From Chthonomonadales bacterium (GTDB lineage: Bacteria > Armatimonadota > Chthonomonadetes > Chthonomonadales > CAJBBX01): a stretch of 64,000 bases of DNA. The DNA lies in assembly GCA_013360745.1 (NCBI GenBank), contig JABWBA010000008.1:1-64000 (forward strand), written 5' to 3'. Of this stretch, positions 63,877-64,000 are shown piece after piece. The first letter of the stretch is position 1, and each line of letters begins with the position of its first letter. A model generated the notes under the pieces. It searched no databases. It was not told the origin of the DNA and saw only the letters and a program-made list of their open reading frames with translations. Position numbers and translations under genes: made by a program.

Positions 63877-64000
63877 TCACGCTCCATCCTTCGCCGCTGG
63901 ATGATCGGCCGGTCCCCCACCGGTTCCACCGTGTCCAGGCGTACCGGCAAGGGTGTAGTCAGCAAGATCCATTCCCGATACCGCCACGGATTGGTTAGCG
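63877..64000 (-). CDS. 3' end of an unidentified gene
   Basis: The last 40 codons of a minus-strand frame that enters from the right window edge and stops at 63877, 33 bases before tatA. The visible part ends in a Gly/His/Pro-rich, polar tail (TPGHGGTGGGPADHP). It has coding character but no domain, so no function is offered. Confidence 0.5.
   Translation of the reverse strand, partial: ANQSVAVSGMDLADYTLAGTPGHGGTGGGPADHPAAKDGA

Noticed and set aside
1-64000. Mobile elements, prophage, CRISPR arrays, integrases, restriction systems
   Set aside because: None was recognised: no transposase or integrase motifs, no spaced direct repeats and no terminal inverted repeats with target duplications.

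Overview
The window is a gene-dense stretch (about 60% GC judged by eye, no gap over 300 bases) from a bacterium with two membranes. The evidence is a nearly complete Kdo2-lipid A pathway (LpxA, C, D, B, K, L, KdsB, WaaA), MsbA, BamA, Skp and TamB. Several features point away from Proteobacteria and towards a diderm member of the Terrabacteria. These are a Firmicutes-type SigH-like sigma factor, a BamA with only about three POTRA domains, a one-strand outer-membrane cluster like those of diderm Firmicutes, a DUF6785-type membrane protein paired with a GH106-like glycosidase, hpnCDE, and a HAIR-like site before clpB. Armatimonadota is my best guess. It is an inference from gene content, not a computed placement. 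I see no insertion sequence, prophage, CRISPR array, integrase or rRNA.

Layout. 1-16.7 kb holds housekeeping genes on both strands: ccmF (cut by the window edge), a ROK kinase, tRNA-Ala, glgP, citrate synthase, tilS, ftsH, class I fumarase with a PseG-like gene, hemW, tRNA-Thr, a sigH-like gene and a sugar-isomerase-like gene. A stand-alone nucleotidyltransferase follows (16.9-18.2 kb). From 45.3 down to 18.2 kb the minus strand carries one 27-kb run: lipA, tamB, an ECF sigma factor, bamA, skp, a coiled-coil lipoprotein, lpxD, lpxC, fabZ, lpxA, lpxB, msbA, a DUF374 acyltransferase, waaA, lpxK, lpxL, kdsB, a DUF6785 membrane protein and a large glycoside hydrolase. Many joints are 4-base ATGA overlaps. 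A strong internal promoter with an extended -10 lies just upstream of skp.

45.4-50.7 kb is a plus-strand operon of two zinc-type dehydrogenases followed by hpnC, hpnD and hpnE (squalene from farnesyl diphosphate). Next come a heat-shock block (clpB and two hsp20 genes), dusB and guaB on the minus strand, a Gfo/Idh/MocA oxidoreductase, and tRNA-Gly, tRNA-Arg and tRNA-His with a structured candidate RNA element between Gly and Arg. An ABC-type permease without an ATPase follows. The end of the window is a minus-strand block with the 3' end of an unknown gene, tatA, secG and an 1100-residue fusion protein.

The most unusual object is that fusion (59969-63271). It joins a membrane-anchored ComEA-like helix-hairpin-helix region, a SEDS (FtsW/RodA) polytopic domain and a class B penicillin-binding-protein domain in one chain. 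The SEDS part lacks the usual catalytic aspartate. The transpeptidase part keeps SxxK, but its SxN motif reads GCN and its KTG motif reads RTA. It may be a cell-wall synthesis pseudoenzyme, scaffold or sensor. Other points to check are the structured element between the tRNA genes, the Skp-like lipoprotein beside Skp, the two dehydrogenases joined to hpnCDE, and the coupled DUF6785-GH106-like pair.
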